A stretch of DNA of 64,000 bases from Variovorax sp. V213 (GCF_041154455.1 NZ_AP028665.1:744001-808000), one strand, 5' to 3'; shown: positions 53,460 to 63,632, counted from the stretch's first letter. Made by a program: numbers and translations. The notes: generated by a model not told the origin, from the letters alone.

Positions 53460-54149
53460 ATGACGACACTGATCCAGGGCCTCTGCTCGATGGCGACTCG
53501 CGGGTTGCTGGACGAACTCGCGGCGGCCTATGCGCAGCGCACGGGGGTGCCGGTTTCCTTCCTGGCCATCGGCGGTGTCGAGGCTGCCCGGCGTGTGTCG
53601 GCGGGCGAATCGTTCGACCTGGTGGTGCTGGCCTCGGACGCCATCGACAAGCTGGTGGCCGCGGGCCGGCTCGCCGCCGCCGGCAAGGTCGAGCTGGTGC
53701 GCTCGGGCGTGGCGGCGGCGGTGCGCGCGGGTGCGCCGCGTCCCGACATTTCCACGGAAGAGGCGCTGCGCAGCGCCGTGCGGGCGGCACCTCGCATTGC
53801 CTACTCGACCGGCCCGAGCGGCGTTGCGCTGATGGCATTGTTCGAGCGCTGGGGCATTGCCGCCGAGATCCGCAGCCGCCTGGTGCAGGCGCCGCCCGGT
53901 GTGCCGGTCGGCTCGCTGCTCGCGCGCGGCGATGCCGCGCTCGGCTTCCAACAACTGAGCGAGCTGATCGGCGTCGAAGGCATCGAGCTGATCGGCCCGC
54001 TGCCTCCGGAGGTTCAGATCACCACCGTCTTCTCGGCCGCCCCCGGCATGGGTGGCGCGAAGCCGGAGGCGGTGCGTGCGCTGCTCGATTTCATGCGCTC
54101 GGCGGACAGCACCGAGGCCAAGCGCCGCCACGGCATGGAGCCCGCCTGA
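53460..54149 (+). CDS. ModA-like substrate-binding protein without signal peptide
   Basis: 229 residues of the periplasmic-binding type II fold related to molybdate-binding ModA: FLAIGGVEAARRVSAGESFDLVVLA and YSTGPSGVALMALFERWGI. It begins directly with MTTLIQGLCSM and has no obvious signal peptide, so it may be cytoplasmic. No Mod permease or ATPase is near. Such genes are found in other lower 4,5-cleavage clusters of Burkholderiales, with unknown role. ATG 53460 is preferred to a TTG at 53436. Confidence 0.82.
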   Translation: MTTLIQGLCSMATRGLLDELAAAYAQRTGVPVSFLAIGGVEAARRVSAGESFDLVVLASDAIDKLVAAGRLAAAGKVELVRSGVAAAVRAGAPRPDISTEEALRSAVRAAPRIAYSTGPSGVALMALFERWGIAAEIRSRLVQAPPGVPVGSLLARGDAALGFQQLSELIGVEGIELIGPLPPEVQITTVFSAAPGMGGAKPEAVRALLDFMRSADSTEAKRRHGMEPA

Positions 54150-54179
54150 GGCATCGCGCCGGGCGCAGGGCAGGGCGGG

Positions 54180-55946
54180 CTATCGGCAGGCGAAGCTGGC
54201 GGCCGATTCGAGGCTGCCGCCCATGTAGACCGCCGTCTGCGGGTACGGGCACAGCGGCCGCGTGCGGGCAGGCGACCAGTCGGCAGGCACTTCGGCATTG
54301 ACCACGTTGGCGCCGGGCCCGCGTGCATTGGCAACGACGGCCGCAGGCGCCTTGCCCTGTTCCACCCACGCGACGAGCGGCGCGAGCATGTCGAACTGGT
54401 CGGTGGCCGGACCGCCGCCGCAATGGTTCATGCCGGGTACCGGAAAGAAGCGAGCAAAGCCGGATGCATCGCCGCCGTTGGCCGCGCGCAGCTGCTCGTA
54501 CCAGCTCGTCGTGTCGTCCGACGAGAACACCGCATCGCTGGTGCCGTGGTACACGATGAGCTTGCTGCCGCGCTCGCGAAGCGCCGAGAGGTTGGCGGGG
54601 TTCGGCGGCGTCATGAATGACATCGCCGACTCCGCATAGAGGGCCGTGCTCGCGAAGATGCCCGGCGCATCGGTGTCCATGTTGAAGCCCAGTGCGAAGT
54701 CGATGCCCGGTGGGCGGCTCGTGCCCAGCGGCGGCGTGCTGAAGACGAAGCCCACGGCGGCCGTGTCCAGGTTCTGCGAATTGGCAAATTCCCATTGGCG
54801 CCAGTCAGCGCCCTTGATGCCGGCGTCGTACGGAAAGCCGCTGTAGAGCGCCGTGCCCGCGCTGTTGCGCGCGCCCGAGAAGATGTTGTCGAGCACGGTC
54901 TTCTGCGTGGCCGTGAGGCAGCTGCCGGTGCGCGTGGCGCCGCATGTGGGCACGGCGCTGGCCAGGTCGAAGGCCTGCTTGCAGCTCTGCACGTCGGCCA
55001 CGATGCCGTCGGTCGCGCCGTCCAGGGCGTCGCAGCGCGCGAGCACCGCGTTGGCCACCGTGGTCATCTCGGCCGGCGTGAAGGCGGTCTGCAGGTCCGG
55101 CTTGCCGGCCGGCGTGTTGGCGGTGGTCACCTTGGCATATTGCTGCACGCCATAGAGCTGGGCCACCGCGGCCTTCGGCAGGTTGAATCCGGGGTTGCCG
55201 GCCAGGATGCCGTCGTACTGGTTCGCGAACCGCGCCGCGGCCACCATCGCGTGGCGGCCGCCGTTCGAGCAGCCGCCGAAGTAGGAGCGGTCGGGCGCGC
55301 GCCCATAGGCCTTCGCGATCAGGTTCTTGGCCATCGGCGTCAGTTGCGCCACGGCGTTGTAGCCGTAGTCCAGGCGCGCCTGCGGGTCGATGCCGAAGGT
55401 CGGGATCTGCGCGCCCGAGTGCCCCGCGTCGGAACTGATCACCGCGAAGCCCCGGTGCAGCGCCGTGCTCGTGGGTGCGCCGCCGCCGATGCCGCCCGTT
55501 GCGCGCACCACGTTGCCGTCGAGCCCGCCATTGGCCTGGTAGAAGAACCGGCCGTTCCAGCTGACCGGCAGGCGCATCTCGAAGCCGATGGCGTAGGTCT
55601 TGCCGTCCACGCTGCTGGTGCGCTGGTTCATCTGCCCCTGCACCAGGCAGTGCTCCGGCACTGGCGTGCTCACGCCGGCGACGACGAGCGTACCCGCGGC
55701 CACCGAAGTGACGCTGGTGTAGACGGTGTTGCCGAACGCCGCCTTGCTTGCGAGATCGCTGCACGACTGGAGCGTGCCGGGGCGCGCCTCCGCCAACCCG
55801 GAGCCACCGGGGGAGAGCGTGGTTGGAACGAAGCCAAAGCCACCTGCGCCCCCGCCGCCGCCGCCGCCACCGCAGGCGGCGAGCAGGGAGGCCGCGGCCA
55901 ATGCGGCCCATGTCGGGCGGCATGAAGAGAACTTGATCCGGTTCAT
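54180..55946 (-). CDS. Tannase/feruloyl esterase family lipoprotein
   Basis: 588 residues. The signal has the lipobox LAAC (Cys25) followed by a poly-Gly run, so it is membrane-anchored on the outer side. The nucleophile Ser is in FGGCSNGGR, the family CS-(D..)-HC triad is completed by Cys and His near MNHCGGGP, and several Cys pairs fit disulfides. It would cleave gallate or ferulate esters from tannins or plant wall. Convergent to the lig unit by 30 nt, it could feed gallate to LigJ/LigK. No other tannin genes are seen. Confidence 0.92.
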   Translation of the reverse strand: MNRIKFSSCRPTWAALAAASLLAACGGGGGGGGAGGFGFVPTTLSPGGSGLAEARPGTLQSCSDLASKAAFGNTVYTSVTSVAAGTLVVAGVSTPVPEHCLVQGQMNQRTSSVDGKTYAIGFEMRLPVSWNGRFFYQANGGLDGNVVRATGGIGGGAPTSTALHRGFAVISSDAGHSGAQIPTFGIDPQARLDYGYNAVAQLTPMAKNLIAKAYGRAPDRSYFGGCSNGGRHAMVAAARFANQYDGILAGNPGFNLPKAAVAQLYGVQQYAKVTTANTPAGKPDLQTAFTPAEMTTVANAVLARCDALDGATDGIVADVQSCKQAFDLASAVPTCGATRTGSCLTATQKTVLDNIFSGARNSAGTALYSGFPYDAGIKGADWRQWEFANSQNLDTAAVGFVFSTPPLGTSRPPGIDFALGFNMDTDAPGIFASTALYAESAMSFMTPPNPANLSALRERGSKLIVYHGTSDAVFSSDDTTSWYEQLRAANGGDASGFARFFPVPGMNHCGGGPATDQFDMLAPLVAWVEQGKAPAAVVANARGPGANVVNAEVPADWSPARTRPLCPYPQTAVYMGGSLESAASFACR

Positions 55947-55976
55947 CCGTGTCTCCTTGCCGGGTCGGGCCCGGCG

Positions 55977-56021
55977 GTTATAAAGTTATCGTGGATAACC
56001 AATATAGTTTTATGTGATAAC
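55977..56021. promoter_or_regulatory. GATAAC repeats upstream of the tannase gene
   Basis: GTTATC-GTG-GATAAC (55985-55999) is a perfect 15-bp inverted repeat. Another GATAAC lies at 56016-56021 and a GTTAT at 55977-55981, all in an AT-rich stretch in front of the tannase. Probably the binding region of a regulator not encoded next to it. The remaining 56022-56149, before the cyclase, shows nothing clear. Confidence 0.55.
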
Positions 56022-56149
56022 TAAAAAATAGGGCAAACCCTGAAGCCCTGCCGGTCAGGTTTCGGCCCTGCTTTGCCCGATTCGAGGTGATCGGGGCACA
56101 GATGTGTCAAAGTGCGAGCGGCCGTTACGGCATCCCTTGAAAGTGCAGC

Positions 56150-57682
56150 GTGTTTCGCCGACCTTCCATCACCTTTCGGACGATGGCCTTCGTGGCCATC
56201 GTCTGCCTCAGCCTGCTGGCGATCGATTGCTGGAACAGCTGGCAGTCGCGCACGGTGCAATTGCGGCAGATGAACGTGGCGGCGTCGAACCTCGCGCGCG
56301 CCATGGCGCAGCAGGCGGACGACACGCTCAAGGCGGCCGACTCCGCGTTGGTCGGCATCGTCGAGCGCGTCGAACACGACGGCACCGGCCCGGCGGCCGT
56401 GGAGCGGCTTCGCAAGGTGCTTGCGGCCCAAGTCGATGAATTTCCGCAGCTCGACGGCTTGCACATCTATGACCAGGACGGCAACTGGGTCGCCAATTCG
56501 CGCCGGACACCGCCGCAGAACCTGAACAATGCAGGCAGGGAATACTTCATCTTCCACCGTACGCACGAGGAGCGCGGACCGCACATCGGCATCCCGGTGA
56601 AGAGCCGGACCAGCGGCGAGCTGCTGGTGCCGGTATCGCGTCGCATCAATCGTGCGGACGGCAGCTTTGCGGGGGTGGCGCTCGCGACCATCGACATCGA
56701 CTTCTTCATGAAGTTCTACGACAGCCTGGACATCGGCGAGGCGGGCGCCGTGGCGCTGGTGCTCGACAACGGAACCATGATGACCCGCCGGCCCTACAGC
56801 CCCGAGATGGTCGGACGGGACATGCGGGAGACCGGGCTCTATCGCGCATACCTCGACCAGGGTGCGGCCGGCTCCGCGTACATCAAGTCGTCGCAGGACG
56901 GCACCATGCGCTTCAACAGCTTCCGGCGGCTCGAGAACTATCCGCTGTTCGTGGCCGCCGCCCTGTCCAAGGACGAGATCCTGGCCGACTGGTGGCGCGA
57001 AACGCTCTGGCATTCGGCCGGTGTCATGCTGCTCGCGCTGGGGGTCGGTTTTGTCGGATGGCGGCTGGTCAAGCAGTTCGAGCTCCAGGTCCAGACCGAG
57101 GACGAGCTGCGGCAGGCGCGCGACGCGCTCGAGACGCTGAACAAGACGCTCAATACGCTTGCCATGGAAGACGGGCTGACCGGGCTCGCGAACCGCAGGC
57201 AGTTCGACGTGACGCTCGACAACGAGTTCGGCCGCGCGATGCGCGATGCGAGCACGCTCGCGCTGATCATGATGGATGTGGATTGCTTCAAGCAGTACAA
57301 CGACATCTACGGCCACGCGGCCGGCGACGAGTGCCTGCAGACGATCGGCCGCACCATCGCCAAGGTTGCAGGCCGTCGTCCGGGGGACCTGGCGGCGCGC
57401 TACGGCGGGGAGGAGCTGGTGGTGCTGCTGCCGAACACCGACGTGGCGGGCGCCGTCATTCTGGCGGAACGCATTCGCAGTGCCGTTCGCGACCTGAAGA
57501 TCGTTCATGCCGGCACCGAAGACGGCTTCGTGACGTTGAGCGCCGGCGTGGATGCGTTCAGGCCCGAGCCCGGAGCGGCGCAGCCGAAGGAATTGATCCG
57601 CGCCGCGGACCAGGCCTTGTATGCGGCGAAGGCGGGCGGCCGCAACCGCGTATGCGCATCGATGCGGCCCGTGCCCGCCTAG
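56150..57682 (+). CDS. Membrane diguanylate cyclase (dCache-GGDEF)
   Basis: 510 residues: TM1 about 11-27, periplasmic dCache sensor about 32-282, TM2 about 286-306, a coiled coil about 312-338 and GGDEF domain about 339-500. The signature is GGEEL (419-423), a variant of GGEEF that is usually active. An RxxD inhibitory site (Arg410-Asp413) is present, so product feedback is expected. It makes c-di-GMP in response to a small periplasmic ligand such as an amino or organic acid. Confidence 0.93.
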   Translation: MFRRPSITFRTMAFVAIVCLSLLAIDCWNSWQSRTVQLRQMNVAASNLARAMAQQADDTLKAADSALVGIVERVEHDGTGPAAVERLRKVLAAQVDEFPQLDGLHIYDQDGNWVANSRRTPPQNLNNAGREYFIFHRTHEERGPHIGIPVKSRTSGELLVPVSRRINRADGSFAGVALATIDIDFFMKFYDSLDIGEAGAVALVLDNGTMMTRRPYSPEMVGRDMRETGLYRAYLDQGAAGSAYIKSSQDGTMRFNSFRRLENYPLFVAAALSKDEILADWWRETLWHSAGVMLLALGVGFVGWRLVKQFELQVQTEDELRQARDALETLNKTLNTLAMEDGLTGLANRRQFDVTLDNEFGRAMRDASTLALIMMDVDCFKQYNDIYGHAAGDECLQTIGRTIAKVAGRRPGDLAARYGGEELVVLLPNTDVAGAVILAERIRSAVRDLKIVHAGTEDGFVTLSAGVDAFRPEPGAAQPKELIRAADQALYAAKAGGRNRVCASMRPVPA

Positions 57683-57748
57683 GCTGAGCAGCGCCGGCGA
57701 GCGCCAGGGCAGGGTGCGCGTTGGCACGCATCGTGCACAAAGACGGCC

Positions 57749-59955
57749 ATGTTTTCACTTTCCCTGGATGCCTTCCGCGATCGCCTTCGCCAACTGGCCG
57801 GGAAGGCCCAGCCGCTGCGGGTGTTGCTCACGCTGGGCAGCCTGATGGCAATCGGCAGCCTGAGCGGGCACGCCGAAGCCGTCACGCCGCTTTTCTTGGG
57901 CACCATTGCGAGCGCATTGGCAGAGACCGACGACAGCGCGCGAGGGCGCTTGCGCGCGCAGCTCGTCACGCTGGCCTGCTTCGCAATGGCCGCCTTCGCG
58001 GTGCTGTCCTGGATCGACAAGCCGGTCTTCTTCATCCCGGGGCTCGCGCTGGCCGCGTTCTCGCTCACGATGCTCGGCGCCATCGAGCCGCGCTACAAGG
58101 CCATCGGCTATGCCACGCTCATTCTCGCGATCTATGCCACGCTGGGCGCCGACGGCAACGCGGCCGCAAGCGAAGCCGGAAGACTGCGTGAGGTCCTGCT
58201 CCTGCTGGCGGGCGCCGCCTGGTATGGCGTGTTCTCGGTGGCCTGGTGCGCGTTCTTTCCAGCCCAGCCGGTACAGGTGCGGCTGGTGAAGCTGTTCTGC
58301 GTGCTCGGCGACTACGTGTGCTTCAAGGCATCGCTGTTCGAGCCGCTGCGCGGCATCGACGTGGAGCGCAAGCGGCTTTCGCTTGCGCAGCTCAACGCCG
58401 ACGTGGTGGGCGAACTCAACGCGGCCAAGGAGGGCATCTTCCGGCGCATCGGCGCGCGCGCACCCAAGGGCCGTATCGCGCGCTACCGCGGCCTGTACCT
58501 GATCGCGCAGGACGTGCACGAGCGCGCGACCTCGTCGCATGAGGACTACAACGCACTGGCCGATGCGTTCTTCCACAGCGACCTGCTCTACCGCTGCCAG
58601 CGCGTGCTGAGCTTGCAGGGAGACGCCTGCCGCCGGCTTGCGCATTCGATCGAGCGGCGCGAACCTTTCGTCGCCGGCCCAGCGACGGGTCGCGCGCTGG
58701 CGGAGCTGCAAAGTGCCATCGACCATGAGCGCACGCAGGTGCGCGAACCGCGCCGGCTCGCACTGCTCGCGTCCGTCGAGGCGCTGGCGTGGAACCTGGC
58801 GCGCCTCGACGGGCAACTCGCCGGCGCCACCGAGCCGTCGGCCCGGGCGGGGCGCGCCGACATGGGGCTGTTCGACCGCTCGCCGCGTTCCTGGCGCGAG
58901 CGGGTGGAGCGCGTGCGGCGCCAGTTCACGCCGCGGTCGGCGCTGTTTCGCCATGCGCTGCGCCTGGCCGTCGCACTCATGGCGGGCTACGGCGTGATGC
59001 TGCTGATCCGCCCGGTGCGGGGCTACTGGATCCTGCTGACCACGTTGTTCGTCTGCCAGCAGGCCTGGGGCGATACCGTGTCGCGCATGAGCCAGCGCAT
59101 CGCGGGCACGGCGGTCGGCGTGGTGGCCGGGTGGGCCTTGCTGGCGCTCTTTCCCCAGCCCTGGTTGCAGTCGCTGGTGGCCGTGGCCGCGGGTGTCTTC
59201 TTCTTCGCCACGCGTGCCACGCGCTACCTGCTCGCCACGGCCGCGGTCACGGTACTGGTGCTGATGTGCTCCAACCAGGTGGGCGATGGCGACGTGCTGA
59301 TCGTGCCTCGGCTGGTCGACACCGCCATCGGCAGCGTGATTGCAGCGCTCGCGATGGTCCTGGTCCCGCCCCATTGGCAGTCGCGGCGCTTCGGCGATCT
59401 GGCTGCGACGGCGCTGCGCAACCACGCGCATTACCTGCGGCAGATCGTGGGCCAATACCGCTCGGGCGCGCGCGACGACCTGGCCTACCGGCTCGCGAGG
59501 CGCAATGCCCACAACGCCGACGCCACGCTGTCCACCGCCGTGTTCGAGATGTATCGGGAACCGGGCCTCGTGCGGCCGCGCGCGGGCGTCGCGTTGCGGT
59601 TCCTGATCCAGTCGCACGCGCTTCTGAGCTACTTGTCCGCGCTTGGCGCGCATCGCGTAGCGCTGAACGCACCGCAACAGTTCGCCGCCCTGCATGCCGA
59701 GGCTGAGGCGCGGCAACCGCGCTGGATGCGTTGGCCGCGTACATGGAAGGCGCGTCGCCGGATGGCGGCGAAGCAACCCGGAAGTCGATCGATCCCGCGG
59801 CAATGGTGGAGGTCGATGGCGACCAGGCCGCCAATCACGTGGCCCGGCTTTTTCGTGCCGAGCTCGCCATGGTCCGGGTGCAGATCGAATCGCTGCGCGA
59901 CCATGCCGGGCGATGGATGCAGCCGCATGCCGACGGCGCAGGCCTTGCACGCTGA
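57749..59955 (+). pseudogene. FUSC-family (YccS-like) membrane protein, frameshifted near 59709
   Basis: The frame begins at ATG 57749 with six hydrophobic segments, a cytoplasmic region of about 250 residues and a second membrane block (GYGVMLLIRPVRGYWILLTTLF and following), typical of aromatic acid exporter or YccS-like proteins. At GAGGCGCGGC (59705-59714) the sense is lost. One extra base after 59709 restores AATALDALAAYMEGASPDGG and the C-terminus ending LAR at 59955, giving about 735 residues. Without correction the frame runs meaninglessly through the next gene. A sequencing error is likely but not proven. Confidence 0.85.
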
Positions 59956-60008
59956 AGCGGTGTCTACCTACAACAGGCCTTGCGTGAAAGAGCGAGCTTC
60001 GTTCTGGC

Positions 60009-61145
60009 ATGAACAAGCTCAAGCATCTGCTGCGCCTGTGCAAGGAGGCCGCCATGGCCTGGGTGGACGATTTCGCGCCGAGCATGGGAGCGGCGATCTC
60101 GTACTACACGATGTTCTCGCTGGCGCCGCTGCTGGTGATCGTGATCGCGGTGGCGGGCGCGCTCTTCGGAGCGGAAGCGGTGCAAGGCCAGATCGCCGCG
60201 CAGCTGACGGGCTTGGTCGGGCAGGAAGGGGCGCTGGCGGTGCAAGCGCTGGTCAAGAGCGCGAACGAGCCGTCGCGCGGGCTGATTGCCGGAGCCATCA
60301 GCATCGTGGTGCTGATCGTCGGTGCGACCACCGTGTTTGCCGAACTGCAAAGCGCGCTGGACCGCATCTGGCATGTGCCCGAGCGCGCAAAGCCCAGCGG
60401 CCTGTGGGGCATCCTGCGTGCACGGGTGCTGTCGTTCGGGTTGATCCTGGGGCTCGCTTTCCTGCTGATGGTGTCGCTCGTCGTCAGTGCCGTGCTCGCG
60501 GCACTGGGGAGCTGGAGCGTCGGGTTTTTTCCGGGGTGGGAGCTGCTGCTTCAGTCCCTCAACGCGCTCGTGACGCTGGGCATTCTGACGCTGCTGTTCG
60601 CGATGATCTACAAGCTCATGCCGAGCGCGCCGATCGCATGGCCCGACGTGTGGATAGGCGCGGCAGTAACCGCCGTGCTCTTCGAGGTCGGCAAGGTGCT
60701 GATCGGCCTCTATCTCGGCAAGAGCAGCGTCACCGAATCGTTTGCCGCGGCGGGATCGCTGGTGGTGCTGCTGGCATGGGTGTACTACGCGGCGCAGGTC
60801 TTCCTGCTCGGCGCGGAATTCACCAAGGTCTATGCCAACGCCCATGGCTCGGTCGCTGCGAGCAAGGCACAGGCCGCGACGGAACTCGCGGCGCAGCAAG
60901 CCAGGCAGGGCACCGAAAGCGCCGCGGTGCGGCAGCACGAAACGCCAAACCTCGAAGCATTCGAGAAGATCGAGGACACCCGGCGGGTGCTCGAGGAACG
61001 CACGAGGGTGGCCACTGCGAAGCTCATACAACAGGTTGCCGGGCTGTTTGCCATCAGCGTGGCAACCAGCTTGATGGCGTGGCACCGGCGCAGGTTGCGT
61101 CGTCGTGGCGCGGTCCGCCCGCGCGGCACGAGAGCAGCTCGGTGA
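60009..61145 (+). CDS. YihY/BrkB-family inner membrane protein
   Basis: 378 residues. About six TM helices lie in the first 280 residues, with the family segments AAISYYTMFSLAPLLVI and YLGKSSVTESFAAAGSLVVLLAWVYY. The tail (about 285-340) is charged and helical, with a short hydrophobic piece near 343-356 and an Arg-rich end. The function of the family is not settled; the old ribonuclease BN name is wrong. It starts 53 nt after the FUSC gene, probably in the same transcript. Confidence 0.9.
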   Translation: MNKLKHLLRLCKEAAMAWVDDFAPSMGAAISYYTMFSLAPLLVIVIAVAGALFGAEAVQGQIAAQLTGLVGQEGALAVQALVKSANEPSRGLIAGAISIVVLIVGATTVFAELQSALDRIWHVPERAKPSGLWGILRARVLSFGLILGLAFLLMVSLVVSAVLAALGSWSVGFFPGWELLLQSLNALVTLGILTLLFAMIYKLMPSAPIAWPDVWIGAAVTAVLFEVGKVLIGLYLGKSSVTESFAAAGSLVVLLAWVYYAAQVFLLGAEFTKVYANAHGSVAASKAQAATELAAQQARQGTESAAVRQHETPNLEAFEKIEDTRRVLEERTRVATAKLIQQVAGLFAISVATSLMAWHRRRLRRRGAVRPRGTRAAR

Positions 61146-61151
61146 GCGAGC

Positions 61152-62129
61152 CTAGAGCCTGATTCCTGCGCCCTGGACCATCGGGCCCAGCACGTTCACC
61201 TGCTCCTTCACGAAAGCGCTGAACGTGGCGGCTGTTTCCGGCTTTGCCACGATCCCCAGTTCGGTGAGCTTCTTCTGGATCTCGGGCATTGCCAGCACCT
61301 CGTTGCAGGCCGTGTTGAGCCGCGTCACCACGTCTGCCGGCAGCTTGGCCGGGCCGGACAGGCCGAAGAAGTTCTCGAGCACCAGCCTGGGCTGCTGGAG
61401 CTCGACGATGGTGGGCACTTCAGGCATCAATGGCGAACGCTGCGGGCCCGTCACGGCCAGGGGCACGAGCTGTCCGCTCTTGAAGAAGGGCACATAGGAA
61501 GTGATGACGTCGATGCCCAGCGGGATGGTGTTGGCGATCAGGTCGGTGGTCATCGGCGCGCCGCCGCGATAGGGCACGTGCACCATGTTGAGTCCCGTGA
61601 CTTTCTTGAGCAGCTCGCCGTGGATGTGCCCGATCGAACCGGGGCCCCCGGAGCCGAAGTCCATGCGGCCGTCCTTGCGCGCGGTTGCCTCGAACTCGGC
61701 GTAGCTCCTGATGCCGGACGGCTTGCTGGCCATGATGGCCAGCGGCGCGGCACCCAGATGCGCGATGTGGCTGAAGCCCGCCACCGGATCGTAGGGCTGC
61801 TTGTCGAGCGTGAACGGACCGAGCGCGATCGGCGTGGTGTTGGAGAGCATCAGCGTGTAGCCGTCGGGCGGAGCCGAGGCCACCTGCGCGCCGCCGATCG
61901 TGCCGCCTGCACCGGGCTTGTTGTCCACGACCACCGGCTGCCCGAGCTTCTTCGACAACTGCTCCGCCATCACGCGTGCCAGTACGTCGCTGGAGCCGCC
62001 TGGTGGAAAGGTCACGATGATCTTGATCGCCTTGTCGGGCCACTGCGCGAACGCGGGAAGCGCGGCCGAGGCGACCCCGGCGGCCAGGAGGTGCAGCGCG
62101 GTGCGGCGGGTGGGTCGGAAATAAGGCAT
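61152..62129 (-). CDS. Bug/TctC-family periplasmic binding protein (6)
   Basis: 325 residues. Signal MPYFRPTRRTALHLLAAGVA.. ends AFAQ, with RR before the hydrophobic part. Bug marks are TFPPGGSSDVLAR, DNKPGAGGTIGG and VPYRGGAPM. It is convergent to the YihY-like gene by 6 nt and divergent from the glycosyltransferase; unlike the others it has no catabolic gene beside it. Ligand unknown. Confidence 0.9.
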   Translation of the reverse strand: MPYFRPTRRTALHLLAAGVASAALPAFAQWPDKAIKIIVTFPPGGSSDVLARVMAEQLSKKLGQPVVVDNKPGAGGTIGGAQVASAPPDGYTLMLSNTTPIALGPFTLDKQPYDPVAGFSHIAHLGAAPLAIMASKPSGIRSYAEFEATARKDGRMDFGSGGPGSIGHIHGELLKKVTGLNMVHVPYRGGAPMTTDLIANTIPLGIDVITSYVPFFKSGQLVPLAVTGPQRSPLMPEVPTIVELQQPRLVLENFFGLSGPAKLPADVVTRLNTACNEVLAMPEIQKKLTELGIVAKPETAATFSAFVKEQVNVLGPMVQGAGIRL

Positions 62130-62214
62130 GGCGATCGATCTCTGCGGGCGATGAGGAACTCACCGGATAGCAGGAAGCGGGCCGGGCGACGCAAGGCTTC
62201 TCGATTTCACAGTT

Positions 62215-62240
62215 GTTAACACACGTCGAACGGTGTAAAC
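62215..62240. promoter_or_regulatory. Near-palindrome upstream of the glycosyltransferase
   Basis: GTTAACAC (62215-62222) and GTGTAAAC (62233-62240) are inverted with one mismatch and a 10-nt centre. It lies in the 165-nt divergent region between the Bug gene and the glycosyltransferase and may be an operator. Confidence 0.45.
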
Positions 62241-62294
62241 AGCCTGTTCGCTGGGTTCCCTGCGCGTTACATTTTTAGGACTACGAGGCGTGAC

Positions 62295-63632
62295 ATGAAC
62301 GAAGACGGCCCCAAAGCGACGCAGCCAATGTTTTACCTGTCGGTGTCGGCTAAATTCCTTATCGCCTTGATGGGCGCCAGCGCCTGGATGGGATTTTCAA
62401 TATGGGCGGCGGGGCCTTGGTTCGCCGATCTTCAGCGTCATGTCGGTCCCGTCGTGGCGATTTTCCTGGTGTATGGCATTGCCATCATTCCGGGCTTCAT
62501 GAATGCATTTCTCGCCATAAGCCTGATCCTGGACAGGAGGCCGCCGCATAGCGCTTTGGCCGTCTACCCCCCGATCTCCATTTTGGTTGCCGCGTACAAC
62601 GAGGAAGCCTCGATCGGGGAAACGCTGGCCAGCATCGGCCACCAGAGATACCCCGGCGAATTGCAGGTCGTCGTGATCAACGACGGATCCACCGACAACA
62701 CTTCACTGGTTGTGCAGCGTGCGCAAGATCAGTATCCATGGCTGACCTTCGTCGATCTGAAAAAGAACGGAGGCAAGGCTCGTGCGCTGAACATCGGGCT
62801 CAAGGAAGTTCTTCACGACCTCGTCATCACGGTGGATGGCGACTCGTTTCTGTATCGAGGGGCGCTGACCAATATCATCGAGCGATATCGGGCTGATCCA
62901 CCGAATACACGCGCTGTCGCAGGAAAGATCCTGGTCCGAAACTCGCGGCAAAACTGGATCACCCGTTGCCAGGAATGGGACTACTTCCACGGTATTTCTG
63001 CAATCAAGCGGGTGCAGTCGCTGTTCCAGGGCACCTTGGTCGCGCAAGGTGCCTTTTCCGTGTATGACCGGGCCGCGCTGATCGAGGTGGGCGGATGGCC
63101 CGAGTGCGTGGGGGAAGACATCGTGCTCACGTGGGCTCTGCTGAAGGCCGGCTACCGGATCGGCCATTGCGAGGACGCATGCCTGTTTACCAACGTGCCC
63201 AGCACCCTCAGCCAGCTGGTCAAGCAGCGCCAGCGATGGGCGCGTGGCATGACGGAAGCGTTTATCAAACACCCGGGGATCCTGCTCAAATCCCGGCTGT
63301 CCACATTTTTTGTTTATTGGAATCTGCTGTTTCCATGGCTGGATCTGGCGTTCACCTTCGGATTCATACCCGGGATCATATTGGCGCTCTTCGGTTATTA
63401 CTGGATCGTCGGCCTCATGACGCTCGCACTGCTGCCAGCCGCTTTTGCATTGAGTCTTCTGATGTTTTCCATCGAACGCCGGATGTTCAAGAAAACAGGC
63501 TTGGTCGTGCGAAAAAATGTTCAGGGATTCTTCGTCTATGTGCTGCTGTACAGCCTGATTCTGCAGCCGGCCAGCATTCTCGGCTACCTGGACGAGCTGT
63601 TGAAAAAGCCTAAAGCCTGGGGCACAAAATGA
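62295..63632 (+). CDS. Processive glycosyltransferase family 2 (PgaC/IcaA-like)
   Basis: 445 residues. Two TM helices lie near 18-38 and 53-78, the GT2 domain spans about 92-320, and more TM helices lie near 330-440. Catalytic acids are Asp130 (VINDGST), Asp181/Asp183 (DGDS), Asp274 (GEDIVLTW) and QRQRW (311-315). It would polymerise and export a polysaccharide, most like poly-beta-1,6-N-acetylglucosamine, using a UDP-sugar. No pgaA/B/D is seen before the edge. Base composition is less GC-rich than the rest. The next gene overlaps by 4 nt. Confidence 0.9.
   Translation: MNEDGPKATQPMFYLSVSAKFLIALMGASAWMGFSIWAAGPWFADLQRHVGPVVAIFLVYGIAIIPGFMNAFLAISLILDRRPPHSALAVYPPISILVAAYNEEASIGETLASIGHQRYPGELQVVVINDGSTDNTSLVVQRAQDQYPWLTFVDLKKNGGKARALNIGLKEVLHDLVITVDGDSFLYRGALTNIIERYRADPPNTRAVAGKILVRNSRQNWITRCQEWDYFHGISAIKRVQSLFQGTLVAQGAFSVYDRAALIEVGGWPECVGEDIVLTWALLKAGYRIGHCEDACLFTNVPSTLSQLVKQRQRWARGMTEAFIKHPGILLKSRLSTFFVYWNLLFPWLDLAFTFGFIPGIILALFGYYWIVGLMTLALLPAAFALSLLMFSIERRMFKKTGLVVRKNVQGFFVYVLLYSLILQPASILGYLDELLKKPKAWGTK

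Noticed and set aside
57755..60085. Long minus-strand frame opposite the FUSC gene
   Set aside because: No motif, extreme His/Arg/Gln content; the plus strand carries a clear membrane protein.
59956..61162. Continuation of the FUSC frame through the YihY-like gene as a giant fusion
   Set aside because: After 59709 the frame has no membrane or domain pattern, while another frame gives the natural C-terminus; a frameshift explains it.
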